Positions 46,263-55,608 of a DNA stretch of 58,974 nucleotides are shown here, piece by piece. This DNA comes from Actinomycetes bacterium (GTDB taxonomy: Bacteria > Actinomycetota > Acidimicrobiia > Acidimicrobiales > Bog-793): assembly GCA_021786195.1 (NCBI GenBank), contig JAJYNS010000011.1, forward strand, positions 1-58,974, written 5' to 3'. Every line of letters starts with the position of its first letter. The first letter of the stretch is position 1. A program made the position numbers and the translations under genes. Under the pieces are notes generated by a model. That model was not told the origin of the DNA. It searched no databases and worked only from the letters and a program-made list of their open reading frames with translations.

Positions 46263-47199
46263 CGAGGCGCTCCCCCACCCTCGGCCGCGCCCCTCGCGCC
46301 CAGGCCGAGAACTCCCGGACCGGGCGACCCTCCTCTTGGACCTCGAGGAGGCGCAACGAGCCCTGGCCGGTGACGACACAGTCGCCGACGAGCGTGCCGG
46401 GAAGCGGCCGACCGGGCGCCCCGGGCCCGGCCGGCGCGGGAAGGCCGGAGCTGCCCGCCCCGGGACCCAGGCCCTCTCGTCCCCAAGGCTCCCCGGCGAG
46501 CTCGGCACGGTGGACGACGAGGCGTCGCGAGCGAAAGCGAGTCCAGGCGCGTCCGACCCGCACGACGCGAAGGCAGGCCTGCGCGCTCCCGCTCCAGTCG
46601 AGCTCGAGCTCCTCTACGGCGACCTTTTGCGCGTAGGTCGCCTCGCCCACCTGAGGTTCCGGTGCCTCGACGTCGGGCCAGCGCCGGAGCAGGTCGAGCA
46701 CGAGGTCGGTGCCGAGCTCGGCGAGCCGGGAGCGGAGCTCGCCGGCCGTCTCCTCGGGACCGATCGCGGTGACCGCCCTGGCGTAGACCGGGCCGGTGTC
46801 GAGACCCTCCTCGAGGGCCATCAGGCAGACCCCGGTCGTCGTGTCGCCGGCCAGGATCGCCCGCTCGACCGGCGCGGCGCCACGCCAGCGGGGCAGCAGG
46901 GAGAAGTGCACGTTCACCATCGGGACCTCCGCCAGCACCTCCGGGCGGACCAGGCGACCGAAGGCGACGACGAGCCCGAGGTCGACGCCGAGGCCGAGCA
47001 CGTCGGAGACCCGTTCGCTCACCGGGATGCCGAGCTCTGTCGCGGCGAGCTTCACCGGCGTCGGGCTGGTCGCCACGCCCCGTCCCCGCCGACGGTCCGG
47101 CCCGGTCACCACGAGGGCCACGTCGTGGCCTGCGCCGAGCACGGCCCGCAGCGTGGCGGCGGCGACCTCGGGCGTGCCGAGGAAGGCGAGGCGGGTCAG
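46246..47199 (-). CDS. fmt: Methionyl-tRNA formyltransferase
   Basis: Formylates initiator Met-tRNA. The first strand is RLAFLGTPEVAAATL. The catalytic part includes NVHFSLLPRWRGAAPVERAIL (Asn and His of the active site) and GVCLMALEEGLDTGPV. The C-terminal domain is shorter on motifs and has a Gly/Pro-rich insert. In the region just ahead of RLAFLGTP the only start-like codon is CTG at 47199, which overlaps the def stop as CTGA, giving 317 residues, normal for Fmt. No clear ribosome site is visible, so coupling to def translation is likely. Confidence 0.94.
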   Translation of the reverse strand: MTRLAFLGTPEVAAATLRAVLGAGHDVALVVTGPDRRRGRGVATSPTPVKLAATELGIPVSERVSDVLGLGVDLGLVVAFGRLVRPEVLAEVPMVNVHFSLLPRWRGAAPVERAILAGDTTTGVCLMALEEGLDTGPVYARAVTAIGPEETAGELRSRLAELGTDLVLDLLRRWPDVEAPEPQVGEATYAQKVAVEELELDWSGSAQACLRVVRVGRAWTRFRSRRLVVHRAELAGEPWGREGLGPGAGSSGLPAPAGPGAPGRPLPGTLVGDCVVTGQGSLRLLEVQEEGRPVREFSAWARGARPRVGERLGEGQR

Positions 47200-47696
47200 C
47201 GGAGCGAGGTGTCGAGCGCCCGGCGGCGCAGGACCCGCATCGCCTCCTTGCGCTGCTCCGCGTCGAGCCGCTCGATCAGCAGGACGCCGTCGAGGTGGTC
47301 GACCTCGTGGAGGAAGCAGCGCGCGAGGAGCTCGTCGGCGTCGAGGTCCACCGGGTTGCCGTCCAGGTCCACGCCGACGAGCCGCACCTGCTTCGGCCGC
47401 ACGATGTCCCAGCTGAGCCCCGGGACCGAGAGGCAGCCCTCGTTGTAGGTCCACTCCCCGCTCGACTCGACGATCTCGGGGTTGACGACGACATGGGGGC
47501 CCTCGCCGACGTCGTAGACGAACATCCGGCGCTGCACGCCCACCTGGGGCGCGGCGAGCCCGACGCCGGGCGCCTCGTACATCGTCTCGATCATGTCGTC
47601 GGCGAGGCGGACGAGGGCTTCGTCGATGTCGGTGACCTCGGCGGAGCGTTGGCGCAGCACCGGGTCACCGAAGACCCGGATCTCGTAGGTCGCCAC
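47196..47696 (-). CDS. def: Peptide deformylase
   Basis: Removes the N-formyl group from new proteins. The three active-site motifs are present: GVGLAAPQVG, EGCLSVPG with the metal Cys, and HEVDHLDGVL with two metal His and the catalytic Glu. The length is 166. The GTG start lies 9 bp after the ribF stop. The neighbour fmt does the opposite reaction at the start of translation; both are coupled by a CTGA overlap. Confidence 0.97.
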   Translation of the reverse strand: MATYEIRVFGDPVLRQRSAEVTDIDEALVRLADDMIETMYEAPGVGLAAPQVGVQRRMFVYDVGEGPHVVVNPEIVESSGEWTYNEGCLSVPGLSWDIVRPKQVRLVGVDLDGNPVDLDADELLARCFLHEVDHLDGVLLIERLDAEQRKEAMRVLRRRALDTSLR

Positions 47697-47705
47697 GCGC
47701 CGAGT

Positions 47706-48653
47706 CTACCGGGCCGGCTGCGGTGCGCGGCCTGCGAAGCGCACAGCCACCTGGTCGTTCACCGCCAGGCCCGCCGTGCGCGGGGCACTCGCGAGCGAGT
47801 CTCGAGCGCTCAGCTCGACAAGGATGCCCCCTGCGGCAGGCGGTCCGTCGGGCACGGTGACGATCGCAAGGTCACGCTCCTTCTCCGGGTCCCTCTCGTC
47901 GGCGCCGACGGGCGCCACGTCGCCCGCGTACCTCCCCGGCGGCGGCAGCAGCAGCTCGGGGCGGACCTCGACGGAGAGGCACCAGGAGACGCCGGGGAAA
48001 GGCGGCCCGAGCAGCACGCCCGGCACCTCGTGCGGCCGGCCGAGCAGGCGCGCAGCCTCCTCGAGACGGCCGCCGGACACGAGCGAGCGGATAACGGTCG
48101 AGGAGACGACCACCGGTCGGCCGTCGAGCTCGTCGGTGAGGAGCTCGACCTCCTCCACCTCGAAACCGAGCTCGCCGCCCATCGCCTCGAGCAGCGCGAC
48201 GTCCCCGTGCTGGCGGTGGCCGAAGCGGAAGCTCGCGCCGACGACGACCGCCCTGGCGCCGAGCTCGCCGACGAGCACGGTGCGCACGAAGTCCTCCGCC
48301 TCCTCACCGGCGCGCTCGGCGTCGAAGCGGAGCACGGCGACCTCGTCCACCCCGGCCGAGAGCAGCAGCGCGACCTTCTGCTCGAGGCCGGTCAGAAGGC
48401 GAGGGACGTGACCCGGTCGCACGACGGTCGCGGGATGGCGGTCGAAGGTGAGCGCCACGCTCCTCAGGCCTCGGCGCTCGCCCACCTCGAGGGCACGGGC
48501 GACGAGCGCCCGATGGCCTCGATGGACCCCGTCGAAGTTCCCGATGGTGACCGCGGCGCCCCGGGCGGCCACCTCGCCACCGTTCGCGAGGCGATATCTC
48601 GAGAGGGCGGGCTGCGGGCCGGTGAACGCGGGCGCCGGCCGGGTCCGATCCAC
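47706..48653 (-). CDS. ribF: RibF-type FAD synthetase with atypical riboflavin kinase half
   Basis: The N-terminal FMN adenylyltransferase half (about residues 1-195) is normal: TIGNFDGVHRGHRALV, FRFGHRQHGD and SSTVIRSLVSGG. The C-terminal half occupies the place of riboflavin kinase, but the expected LGFPTAN phosphate-binding motif is missing; the matching segment reads VPGVLLGPPFPGVSWCLSV. The NxGxxPTF and Glu motifs are also not visible. So FMN formation by this protein is doubtful, while FAD synthesis is likely. The GTG at 48653 gives 315 residues, the usual RibF length, so this is divergence, not truncation. It lies between truB and def. Confidence 0.88.
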   Translation of the reverse strand: MDRTRPAPAFTGPQPALSRYRLANGGEVAARGAAVTIGNFDGVHRGHRALVARALEVGERRGLRSVALTFDRHPATVVRPGHVPRLLTGLEQKVALLLSAGVDEVAVLRFDAERAGEEAEDFVRTVLVGELGARAVVVGASFRFGHRQHGDVALLEAMGGELGFEVEEVELLTDELDGRPVVVSSTVIRSLVSGGRLEEAARLLGRPHEVPGVLLGPPFPGVSWCLSVEVRPELLLPPPGRYAGDVAPVGADERDPEKERDLAIVTVPDGPPAAGGILVELSARDSLASAPRTAGLAVNDQVAVRFAGRAPQPAR

Positions 48654-48685
48654 CGGCGTCGACCCTAGCCGCGCCGCCGCTCGCC

Positions 48686-49645
48686 TCAGGCGGGCCGGAT
48701 GGCTCCGGGCCTCGCGCCCGATCCGGCCGACGACCCTGCCTGGAGCACGACGCTCGGCTTCGCCCGCTCGCCGGGCCAAGCTTCGTAGACGGCGAGGAGC
48801 GAGCCGTTCTCGTCCACCACGGCCCAGGGACCGTCGCCCGACGCCCCGAGGGCCCGGCGCTCGAGCACCCGGCCGTGGGCCACGGCCCCGCGCACCTCGG
48901 CGTCCGGAGCGAGACGCGGGAGGTGGCCGACGAGCTCGCTCGCCGGGCGGACTCGAGCGCGCTCCAGCAGGGCGAGCGGGACCGCCGAGTCGAGGGAGAA
49001 GCGGCCCACCGCCGAACGGCGCAGGCGGTGCAGGTGCGCGCCCCCGCCGAGCGCGGCGCCGAGGTCCGCGGCGAGCGAGCGGACATAGGTCCCCGAGGAG
49101 CAGTCGACCTCGAGCCGGAAGACGCCCGGCCGGTCGGTGCCCTCGACCTCGAGGCGGGTGATCTCCACCGACCTCGGCTCACGGGGGACCTCGACGCCCT
49201 CCCGGGCAAGCTCGTGCAGGCGACGCCCCCCGATCTTGAGCGCGGAGACCATCGGGGGCACCTGAGAGATCCTGCCGACGAAGCCCCTTGCCGCCTCCCG
49301 GACGTCGCCGAGCGTGACGGCGTGCATGTCGTAGGTCGCCACGACCTCCCCGCTCGAGTCGAGCGTGGTCGTCTCCGAGCCGAGCACGAGCTCGCAGGAG
49401 TAGGACTTCGGCTGGCCGGAGACGAAGCGCAGGAGGCGGGTCGCCGCGCCGAGCCCGACGACCAGCACGCCGGTCGCGTCGGGGTCGAGCGTGCCGGCGT
49501 GCCCGGCCCGGGCCGCCTGGAGGACGCGGCGGCAACGCGCCACGACGTCGTGGGAGGTCATGCCCGCCGGCTTGTCCACCACGACGCAGCCGTCGAGGCC
49601 GGCGACGCGCCAGCCGGGCGCCCGCCGTGCCGGGGCGGCGCTCAT
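48686..49645 (-). CDS. truB: tRNA pseudouridine(55) synthase
   Basis: Makes pseudouridine 55 in the T loop of tRNAs. The motif VVVDKPAGMTSHDVV is followed by the catalytic Asp in GHAGTLDPDATGVLVV, then TTTLDSSGEV, SALKIGGRRLHELAR and SSGTYVRSLAADLG. Length is 319 with a short PUA-like tail. The ATG overlaps the rbfA stop (ATGA). The order rbfA-truB-ribF is widely conserved. Confidence 0.96.
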   Translation of the reverse strand: MSAAPARRAPGWRVAGLDGCVVVDKPAGMTSHDVVARCRRVLQAARAGHAGTLDPDATGVLVVGLGAATRLLRFVSGQPKSYSCELVLGSETTTLDSSGEVVATYDMHAVTLGDVREAARGFVGRISQVPPMVSALKIGGRRLHELAREGVEVPREPRSVEITRLEVEGTDRPGVFRLEVDCSSGTYVRSLAADLGAALGGGAHLHRLRRSAVGRFSLDSAVPLALLERARVRPASELVGHLPRLAPDAEVRGAVAHGRVLERRALGASGDGPWAVVDENGSLLAVYEAWPGERAKPSVVLQAGSSAGSGARPGAIRPA

Positions 49646-50019
49646 CCGGGCCAGCGCTCGCGTGCGCGCCTCAGCGCGGCCTCGACCGCCTCCCCTGCCG
49701 CGATCGCCGGATCCGCCACGAAGCGCAACGTCGGGGTGCGCTTCAGGCGCGCCTCGATGCCGACGGCCTGCTGGAGCTCGCGCCGGTGCTCCTCGAGCGC
49801 CTCGGCCGCGGCCTGGGCGAGCGTCCCCACGAACACCACCGCCGAGGCGAGGCCGGGCTCGCACTCCACGCCGGTGAAGGTGAGCAGCCGGAGCCGGTCG
49901 TCGCCGTCGGCGAGCCGCTCCAGCTCGTCGGCGAGGATCTCGAGGAGCAGTGCGTTGACCCGCGCCGTCCGCGGGTAGGGGCGCGGCGACCCGCGGCGAG
50001 GGTGGCGGGGCGTCCTCAG
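49642..50019 (-). CDS. rbfA: Ribosome-binding factor A
   Basis: A 30S maturation factor with a KH-like fold. The N-terminus [21 protein letters not shown] is basic, followed by LLLEILADELERL, LLTFTGVECEPGLASAVVFV and a C-terminal LRFVADPAI. No ATG, GTG or TTG lies in frame before the conserved PRTARVNALLLEIL. The CTG at 50019 overlaps the infB stop as CTGA, with GGAGG about 10 bases upstream, and gives 125 residues, the expected length. This is one of five apparent CTG starts here. Confidence 0.92.
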   Translation of the reverse strand: MRTPRHPRRGSPRPYPRTARVNALLLEILADELERLADGDDRLRLLTFTGVECEPGLASAVVFVGTLAQAAAEALEEHRRELQQAVGIEARLKRTPTLRFVADPAIAAGEAVEAALRRARERWPG

Positions 50020-52952
50020 CTGCGGGGCACCTCCCGCTCTTCGTAGGTCTCGATCACGTCGCCCGGCCTCAGGTCCTGGAAGTCGGTGAGGCCGACGCCG
50101 CACTCGAAGCCCTCGTGCACCTCCCGGACGTCGTCCTTGAAGCGCCGCAGCGAGGAGATGGCCCCTTTCCAGATCACGACGCCCTCCCGGAGGAAGCGGA
50201 CCTTCGAGCCGCGGGTGATCGTCCCGTGCCGCACGTAGCAGCCGGCGACGGCGCCCACCCGTGGCACCCTGAAGACCTCGCGCACCTCCGCCTCGCCGGT
50301 GACGACCTCCTCGTAGGTCGGCGCGAGCATCCCGACGAGCGCCGCCTCGATGTCCTCGAGCAGCTTGTAGATGATCTCGTAGGTCCTCACCTCGACGTCG
50401 TGGAGCGCGGCGAGCTCGCGGGCGCGGCGGTCGGGCCGGACGTTGAAGCCGATGATCGTCGCGTTCGACGCCGCGGCCAGGGTCGCGTCGTACTCGGTGA
50501 TCCCCCCGACGGCGCGGTGGACGAACGAGACGCTGACCTCGTCGCGCTCGAGCTTGCGGAGGCTCTCGGTGACCGCCTCCAGCGATCCTTGAGTGTCCGC
50601 CTTGAGGACGACCCGAAGCGTCGCCTTCTCGCCCCGCTGGATCTGGTCGAAGATGTCCTCGAGGCGGGCGCCGGCGCCGGGCGCCGCGGGCACCTGGCCG
50701 TAGCGGGCGACGCGGATCCGCTGCTCTCGGGACTCGCCCACCGTGCGGGCGACGGAGAGGTCCGAGGTGACACGCAGCTCGTCGCCCGCCAGGGCCGGCT
50801 CGGAGAGTCCGAGCACCTGGACCGGTGTCGACGGCAGCGCCTCTTTCACCTGGTCCCCGCGGTCGTCGATCAGCGCCTTCACCCGTCCCCACGCCGGGCC
50901 GGCCACGATCGGGTCGCCGACGCGCAAGGTGCCGGACTGCACGATCACCGTCGCGACGGGACCACGGCCGACGTCGAGGTTGGCCTCGAGCACCGTGCCT
51001 CGCGCCCGGCCCTCCGGGCTGGCCTTCAGCTCGAGCACCTCGGCCAGCGCCGCGATGTGGTCGAGGAGGTCGTCGATCCCGAGGTCCTGCAGCGCGGACA
51101 CCTCGACGGTGATCGTGTCGCCGCCCCAGGCCTCCGGGACGAGCCCGTGCTCGGACAGCTGCTGCATGACCCGGTTCGGGTCGGCGTCGTCGCGGTCGAT
51201 CTTGTTGATCGCGACGAGTATCGGCACGTCGGCGGCACGGGCGTGGTTGATCGCCTCGACCGTCTGGGGCATGACGCCGTCGTCCGCCGCGACGACCAGC
51301 ACGACGATGTCGGTGACCTCGGCCCCCCGAGCCCGCATCGCGGTGAAGGCCTCGTGGCCCGGGGTGTCGATGAAGGTGATCAGGCGACCCTGCCGCTCGA
51401 CCTGGTAGGCGCCGATGTGCTGGGTGATCCCCCCGGCCTCCCCGGCGACGACGTTCGTCGAGCGGATACGGTCGAGCAGGAGCGTCTTGCCGTGGTCGAC
51501 GTGGCCCATCACGGTCACGACCGGCGGCCTCGGCCGCAGCGATGCCGGGTCCTCGGCCTCCTCGTCGTCCTCTGCGAAATAGCGCGCCCGGAGCGCCGCC
51601 TCCTGCTCCTCGCCGGAGTCGACGAGCTTGATGCGCGCGCCGATCTCGGCGGCGAACAGCTCGATCATGTCGTCGGAGAGCGACTGCGCGGCGGTGACCG
51701 CCTCTCCCTGGAGGAAGAGGAAGCGGATCACGTCGCCGGCCGAGCGGTTGAGCTTCGGGCCGAGCTCCTGCGGCGTCGAGCCACGCTCGACGATCACCTC
51801 GTGGTCGGGGACCGGCGCGTTGGACGGCGTGTAGGTCGCGACCTGGATCGGCTCCAGCTCCTCTTGCACCGGGCGGCGGCGCTTCGCCCGGCGGTGGGGC
51901 GGACGGCCCCGCTGGGCCGGTCCGCCGCGCCCGGCTCCGAGCGGTGGCGCGCCGGTCGGACGCCCCCCTACCGCTCCAGGTCGACCGCCGCCGAAGCCGC
52001 CGGTCCGGGGGCCGCCGAAGCCCCCGCGAGGAGCCCCGGCGCCCGAGGGCCTCGAGCCGCCGACCGGGCGCGCGGCGCCGCCGAAGGGCCCGGGGCGCGG
52101 CGTCGAGCCCGGCCCCCGTCCTCCAAGACCGGGGGGTGGCGGTATCGGGCGCCCCGAGGAGGAGCGCAACGGCCCGCCCGGCGGGGGCGGGATCGGCTTG
52201 CCCGAGGGGCCGAGCAGCCGCCGGCGCTGCACCGGCGGGCCGGCCGGTGCCGCCCCGGCAGCGCCCGGTCCCTGCGCAGGAGCAGGGCCTGCCGGAGCGC
52301 CCGTGGACGCGGCGGCCGCCGCGGGCCGCTGGCCCTCCCCCGGGCGGCCCGGCGTCATGGGCTCGGCAGCAGCCGAGTGCCTCTCGACCGCGCCCTGGCC
52401 GGGAAGCGGCTGAGGCGGCTCACCGCGGCGCGGTGCCACCGGGTGGGGGCCCGGGACCGGCCTCGGGGGCGCGGCCGCCACGGCCCGGGTCTGCTCGACC
52501 AGCTCGCTCGCCGGCCTGCTGCGGACGACTCGCCGCTCGCTCGTGGCGACCTCGCCGAGCGCGCCTGCGGGCGGCGGGACCACCGCGGCCGGGGACGCAC
52601 CGACGGCGAGGTCGGCGGGCGCAGCGGCGACCTCGCCCGCAGGACGCTGGGGCCCTGGCGCGTCGTGCTGGGCCCCCGCCGGGGCCCCTACCGGGGCGCG
52701 GCCCCCTCCCCCTGCTCTCGGCGTCGCGCCCGGGCGGGGCCGGGCCGGCTCCGGCGCCTCCTCGGCGGGTTGGGCAGCCCGGATCAATCCCTCGCGCTCG
52801 GCCTTGCGCCGGACGCGGTCGCCCTGGGCGTCCTCGATCGAGGACGAGTGGCTCTTCACACCGATGCCGAGCGACACGGCCAGGTCGAGGGCTTCCTTGT
52901 TCGTCAGCCCCAGCTCCCGTGCGAGCTCGTAGACGCGGATCTTCTTCGCCAA
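50016..52952 (-). CDS. infB: Translation initiation factor IF-2
   Basis: GTPase that places initiator tRNA on the ribosome. The IF2-N domain starts [22 protein letters not shown] long Pro/Gly/Ala/Arg-rich linker (about residues 60-390) with repeated PPPPG-like runs follows, then a second IF2-N-like part, the G domain with GHVDHGKT (about 483-490), DTPGHEAF and NKIDRDDAD, and domains II-IV. The TTG at 52952 directly before [10 protein letters not shown], with a purine-rich AGAAGGGA upstream, gives 978 residues; ATG at 52994 or 53057 would add a basic extension. Confidence 0.95.
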   Translation of the reverse strand: MAKKIRVYELARELGLTNKEALDLAVSLGIGVKSHSSSIEDAQGDRVRRKAEREGLIRAAQPAEEAPEPARPRPGATPRAGGGGRAPVGAPAGAQHDAPGPQRPAGEVAAAPADLAVGASPAAVVPPPAGALGEVATSERRVVRSRPASELVEQTRAVAAAPPRPVPGPHPVAPRRGEPPQPLPGQGAVERHSAAAEPMTPGRPGEGQRPAAAAASTGAPAGPAPAQGPGAAGAAPAGPPVQRRRLLGPSGKPIPPPPGGPLRSSSGRPIPPPPGLGGRGPGSTPRPGPFGGAARPVGGSRPSGAGAPRGGFGGPRTGGFGGGRPGAVGGRPTGAPPLGAGRGGPAQRGRPPHRRAKRRRPVQEELEPIQVATYTPSNAPVPDHEVIVERGSTPQELGPKLNRSAGDVIRFLFLQGEAVTAAQSLSDDMIELFAAEIGARIKLVDSGEEQEAALRARYFAEDDEEAEDPASLRPRPPVVTVMGHVDHGKTLLLDRIRSTNVVAGEAGGITQHIGAYQVERQGRLITFIDTPGHEAFTAMRARGAEVTDIVVLVVAADDGVMPQTVEAINHARAADVPILVAINKIDRDDADPNRVMQQLSEHGLVPEAWGGDTITVEVSALQDLGIDDLLDHIAALAEVLELKASPEGRARGTVLEANLDVGRGPVATVIVQSGTLRVGDPIVAGPAWGRVKALIDDRGDQVKEALPSTPVQVLGLSEPALAGDELRVTSDLSVARTVGESREQRIRVARYGQVPAAPGAGARLEDIFDQIQRGEKATLRVVLKADTQGSLEAVTESLRKLERDEVSVSFVHRAVGGITEYDATLAAASNATIIGFNVRPDRRARELAALHDVEVRTYEIIYKLLEDIEAALVGMLAPTYEEVVTGEAEVREVFRVPRVGAVAGCYVRHGTITRGSKVRFLREGVVIWKGAISSLRRFKDDVREVHEGFECGVGLTDFQDLRPGDVIETYEEREVPRS

Positions 52953-53034
52953 CTGCCCAATGTCCCTTCTCGGCGCGCGCCGCGCCCGAGCCATGTCACC
53001 GATGCCAGCCGGCGCGGCACCGGGTCGGTCTTGA

Positions 53035-53349
53035 CTATCCTCGCACACCTCCGGCATCGCCGTGCCCGCCGCCGAGCAGCGCCCGGAGCGCGCCGACGGA
53101 CTCGGGGTCGACCTGACGCCCGAGCGCCCTCGAGAACGCCCCTCGGCGGGCGGCCGCCTCGAAGCAGGCGGGCGAGCCGGCGCAGAGCCAGGCGCCACGC
53201 CCACCCAGCCCACGGCCGGTCGCCAACGACCCGTCGGGAAGGGCGACGACCCGGACGAGCGCCTCCGGCGGTCCCGTCCTGCGGCAGCCGATGCAGGTGC
53301 GGACGGGACCCCGTCCTTCCGCGGCGCCGGTCCTCGCGCGGGAGGCCAT
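53035..53349 (-). CDS. ylxR: YlxR (DUF448) nucleic-acid-binding protein
   Basis: A 104-residue basic protein with the YlxR signature: VRTCIGCRRTGPPEALVRVV, GGRGAWLC and a conserved FSRALG near the end. It is found between nusA and infB in many Gram-positive bacteria; in Bacillus it has been linked to RNase P and general gene regulation. The ATG lies 8 bp after the nusA stop. It ends just before the infB start region. Confidence 0.92.
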   Translation of the reverse strand: MASRARTGAAEGRGPVRTCIGCRRTGPPEALVRVVALPDGSLATGRGLGGRGAWLCAGSPACFEAAARRGAFSRALGRQVDPESVGALRALLGGGHGDAGGVRG

Positions 53350-53357
53350 GGCCGAGG

Positions 53358-54608
53358 CTACGTGTCCGGCTCGGCGAGCCCCGAGGCCGTCTGCTCGGCG
53401 TCCACCGCCCCGGTGGCCGCGGGCACCGAGCCCGGCTCGACGGGCGCCACCGGCCCTGCCCCGGCTGCCGCGCCCGGGGCGGCAGTGTCGGGCGTGCCGG
53501 CGTCGGCCTGGGCCCACTGGGCCATGGAGATCGCCTCACCACCTCCGGCCGGCTGAAAGACCATCTCCCCGGTCTCGCTGCGCACCCACTCGCCTTCCGC
53601 CCAGTCCTCGGCGGCGTAGGCGCTCTCCTCCTCGGCGAGCTGAGACTCGCTCTTGATGTCGATGCGCCAGCCAGTGAGGCGGGCCGCGAGACGGGCGTTC
53701 TGGCCCTCCTTGCCGATCGCGAGAGAGAGCTGGTAGTCGTGCACGATCACGGTCGCGGTCCCCGTCTCCTCGTCGAGGCGGACCTCCTTGACCTTGGCCG
53801 GCTGCAGGGCGCGCGCGACGAACTCGGCCGGGTCGTCGGAGTAGGGCACGATGTCGACCTTCTCGCCACGCAGCTCGTTCGTCACCATGCGCACCCGAGC
53901 GCCCCGCGCCCCGACACAGGCCCCGACGGGGTCGACGTTCGGGTCGTTGGACCAGACGGCGATCTTCGTGCGATGGCCCGGCTCGCGTGCGCACGCCTTG
54001 ATGTCGACGACACCGCTCGATATCTCCGGCACCTCGAGCTCGAACAGCCGCTTGATGAGCCCCGGATGGCTGCGCGACACGACGATCTGCGGGCCCTTCG
54101 TCGTCTTGCGGACCTCGACGATGTAGGCCTTGAGCCGGGCACCGTGGTCGTAGCGCTCGTAGGGCACCTGCTCCGCCTGCGGCAGGAGGGCCTCGACCTT
54201 GCCGAGGTCCAGGAGCGTGTAACGGTTGTCGCTCTGCTGGATGATGCCGGTGACGATGTCGCCCTCGCGACCTGCGTACTCCTCGTACTTGAGGTCGCGC
54301 TCGGCCTCGCGGATCCGCTGGAAGATGACCTGCTTCGCGGCCTGGGCGGCGATGCGCCCGAAGTCGTGCGGCGTGTCGTCCCACTCGCGCACGACGTTCC
54401 CGTCCTCGTCCAGCTCCTGGCCGTAGACGCGGATCTCGCCGGAGTCGGAGTCGATCGTGACAAAGGCCTCCTCGGCGGCGTCGGGGAGCCGCTTGTAGGC
54501 GGCGACGAGCGCGTTGGCCAGGGCCTCGAGGAGCGTGTCGACCGCGATGCCCTTGTCCCGGGCGATCTGCTGCAGAGCGTCCAGGAACTCGAAGTTCGTC
54601 GTGGTCAT
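53358..54608 (-). CDS. nusA: Transcription termination/antitermination protein NusA
   Basis: Binds RNA polymerase and nascent RNA. The N-terminal polymerase-binding domain (about 1-125) begins [17 protein letters not shown]. An S1 domain follows ([27 protein letters not shown]), then two KH domains ([42 protein letters not shown]). A C-terminal Ala/Gly/Pro-rich tail replaces the acidic repeats seen in E. coli. Length is 416. The ATG overlaps the rimP stop (ATGA). NusA may control its own operon through the leader hairpin upstream of rimP. Confidence 0.96.
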   Translation of the reverse strand: MTTTNFEFLDALQQIARDKGIAVDTLLEALANALVAAYKRLPDAAEEAFVTIDSDSGEIRVYGQELDEDGNVVREWDDTPHDFGRIAAQAAKQVIFQRIREAERDLKYEEYAGREGDIVTGIIQQSDNRYTLLDLGKVEALLPQAEQVPYERYDHGARLKAYIVEVRKTTKGPQIVVSRSHPGLIKRLFELEVPEISSGVVDIKACAREPGHRTKIAVWSNDPNVDPVGACVGARGARVRMVTNELRGEKVDIVPYSDDPAEFVARALQPAKVKEVRLDEETGTATVIVHDYQLSLAIGKEGQNARLAARLTGWRIDIKSESQLAEEESAYAAEDWAEGEWVRSETGEMVFQPAGGGEAISMAQWAQADAGTPDTAAPGAAAGAGPVAPVEPGSVPAATGAVDAEQTASGLAEPDT

Positions 54609-55279
54609 GGCCTCTTCGCCCTCTCCCTCGTCGTGGCCGTCCCCGTCTCGCCGGTCGTGGGCGACCCGGGGGCCGCTCCCCCGCCGCCCGCCCGGGCCGG
54701 GCGAGCGCCCGGCTCGCCGGCTCCGGCACCGGGCCCCTTCGTGCCGGCTCGGCGGGCCCTGGCCGATCCGTCCCCTTCGGCGCCCTCCTCGCCTCGCCGC
54801 CGGCCGGCTAGCGCGGCGCGCCAGTCGAAGACCAGGTGGGCCCGCTCGATCTCCTCGTAGGACAGCCGCCTCGGCACGCCGGCCGCCGTCACGACGACGC
54901 CCGAGGCGTCGGCGGAGTCGAGGCGACCTTCGAGCCTCCGCTCGCCGGGCGTGCCCGGACGCGTCCGCAATGCGACCAGCTCCCCGATCGCGGAGCTGAA
55001 GTGCTCGGGCCTGCGCAACCTCCGCTCGAGGCCCGGGCTGGTCACCTCGAGCTCGACGTCGAGGCTCCAGGCTGCCGCGGCGTCGCCAGCGTCTCGTGCC
55101 GCCTCGAGCGCCTCGCCGATCGCGCGGGACACCTCGGCAAGGGCGTCGAGGTCGAGCCCGCCGGCGCGTTCGACGGTCACCCGGAGCGTGCCGGGGAGCA
55201 GCTCGACGTCGTACAGCCTGACGCCTCGATCCGCGCACGCCGGCGCGAGGACCGCCTCGAGGCTGTCCGACCCTGCCAC
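54605..55279 (-). CDS. rimP: Ribosome maturation factor RimP
   Basis: A 30S assembly factor. The N-domain runs from LEAVLAPACADRGVRLYDVELLPG through LEVTSPGLERRLRRPEHF; the C-domain includes LEGRLDSADASGVVV and SYEEIERAHLVFDW. A Gly/Ala/Arg-rich tail of about 55 residues follows. The GTG at 55279 has a very strong GGAGGAGGG upstream; the ATG at 55351 adds 24 residues without homology and has a poorer site. It opens the rimP-nusA-ylxR-infB-rbfA-truB-ribF-def-fmt-rpe-hisG gene series. Confidence 0.92.
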   Translation of the reverse strand: MAGSDSLEAVLAPACADRGVRLYDVELLPGTLRVTVERAGGLDLDALAEVSRAIGEALEAARDAGDAAAAWSLDVELEVTSPGLERRLRRPEHFSSAIGELVALRTRPGTPGERRLEGRLDSADASGVVVTAAGVPRRLSYEEIERAHLVFDWRAALAGRRRGEEGAEGDGSARARRAGTKGPGAGAGEPGARPARAGGGGAAPGSPTTGETGTATTRERAKRP

Positions 55280-55368
55280 GTCACCCTCCTCCGACCAGCC
55301 GCCCTCGCCCGCCGGCCCGACCGGCTCCCCGGTGCTCCGACCCGACCGCATCTCTTCCCAAAAATCAA

Positions 55369-55392
55369 GAACGTGGGCCACAGCCCACGTTC
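55369..55392 (-). terminator. Terminator-like hairpin in the rimP-nusA leader (possible attenuator)
   Basis: GAACGTGGGC and GCCCACGTTC form a perfect 10-bp stem with a four-base loop. In the minus direction it is followed by TTGATTTTT (55368 down to 55360), giving an intrinsic-terminator shape within the 5' leader, about 80 bases before the rimP GTG and downstream of the promoter. It could attenuate the operon or be the target of NusA autoregulation. Confidence 0.7.
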
Positions 55393-55426
55393 CTCCACGA
55401 CCTTCCGACCGCTGAACCGCCCAGGG

Positions 55427-55435
55427 ATTATAGCA
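55427..55435 (-). promoter_or_regulatory. Extended -10 promoter of the rimP-nusA-infB operon
   Basis: The minus strand reads TGCTATAAT: a perfect TATAAT with an upstream TG one base away. No good -35 hexamer is found at the usual distance, consistent with an extended -10 promoter. Transcription would begin near 55420 and run through the hairpin before rimP. The AT-rich hexamer stands out strongly in this GC-rich sequence. Confidence 0.65.
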
Positions 55436-55608
55436 GCAGGCGTCTCCCGGTAGCCCTCCGGCGCCGGGGCTCTTCGGGCCGGGGCGACCCGGTAGCGGGA
55501 TCGGTACGTTACCGGGGGAGCCTCGGGGACGACCCGAGGGACGGGCGACCGGGCCGCCGTGGCGGAACCTTGAGCGGCACGGTCCGACGAGGCAGGAGGG
55601 CACGAGCT

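Larger units (their letters stand above)
55280..55608. other. Divergent intergenic region rimP / BTAD regulator
   Basis: These 329 bp hold the rimP ribosome site, the leader hairpin at 55369-55392 and the minus-strand -10 near 55430. No gene is visible. Toward the plus-strand gene, a TACGTT at 55505-55510 within a small palindrome (GGTACGTTACC) is a weak -10 or operator candidate. A TTG at 55570 is an alternative start for the plus gene. Confidence 0.5.
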
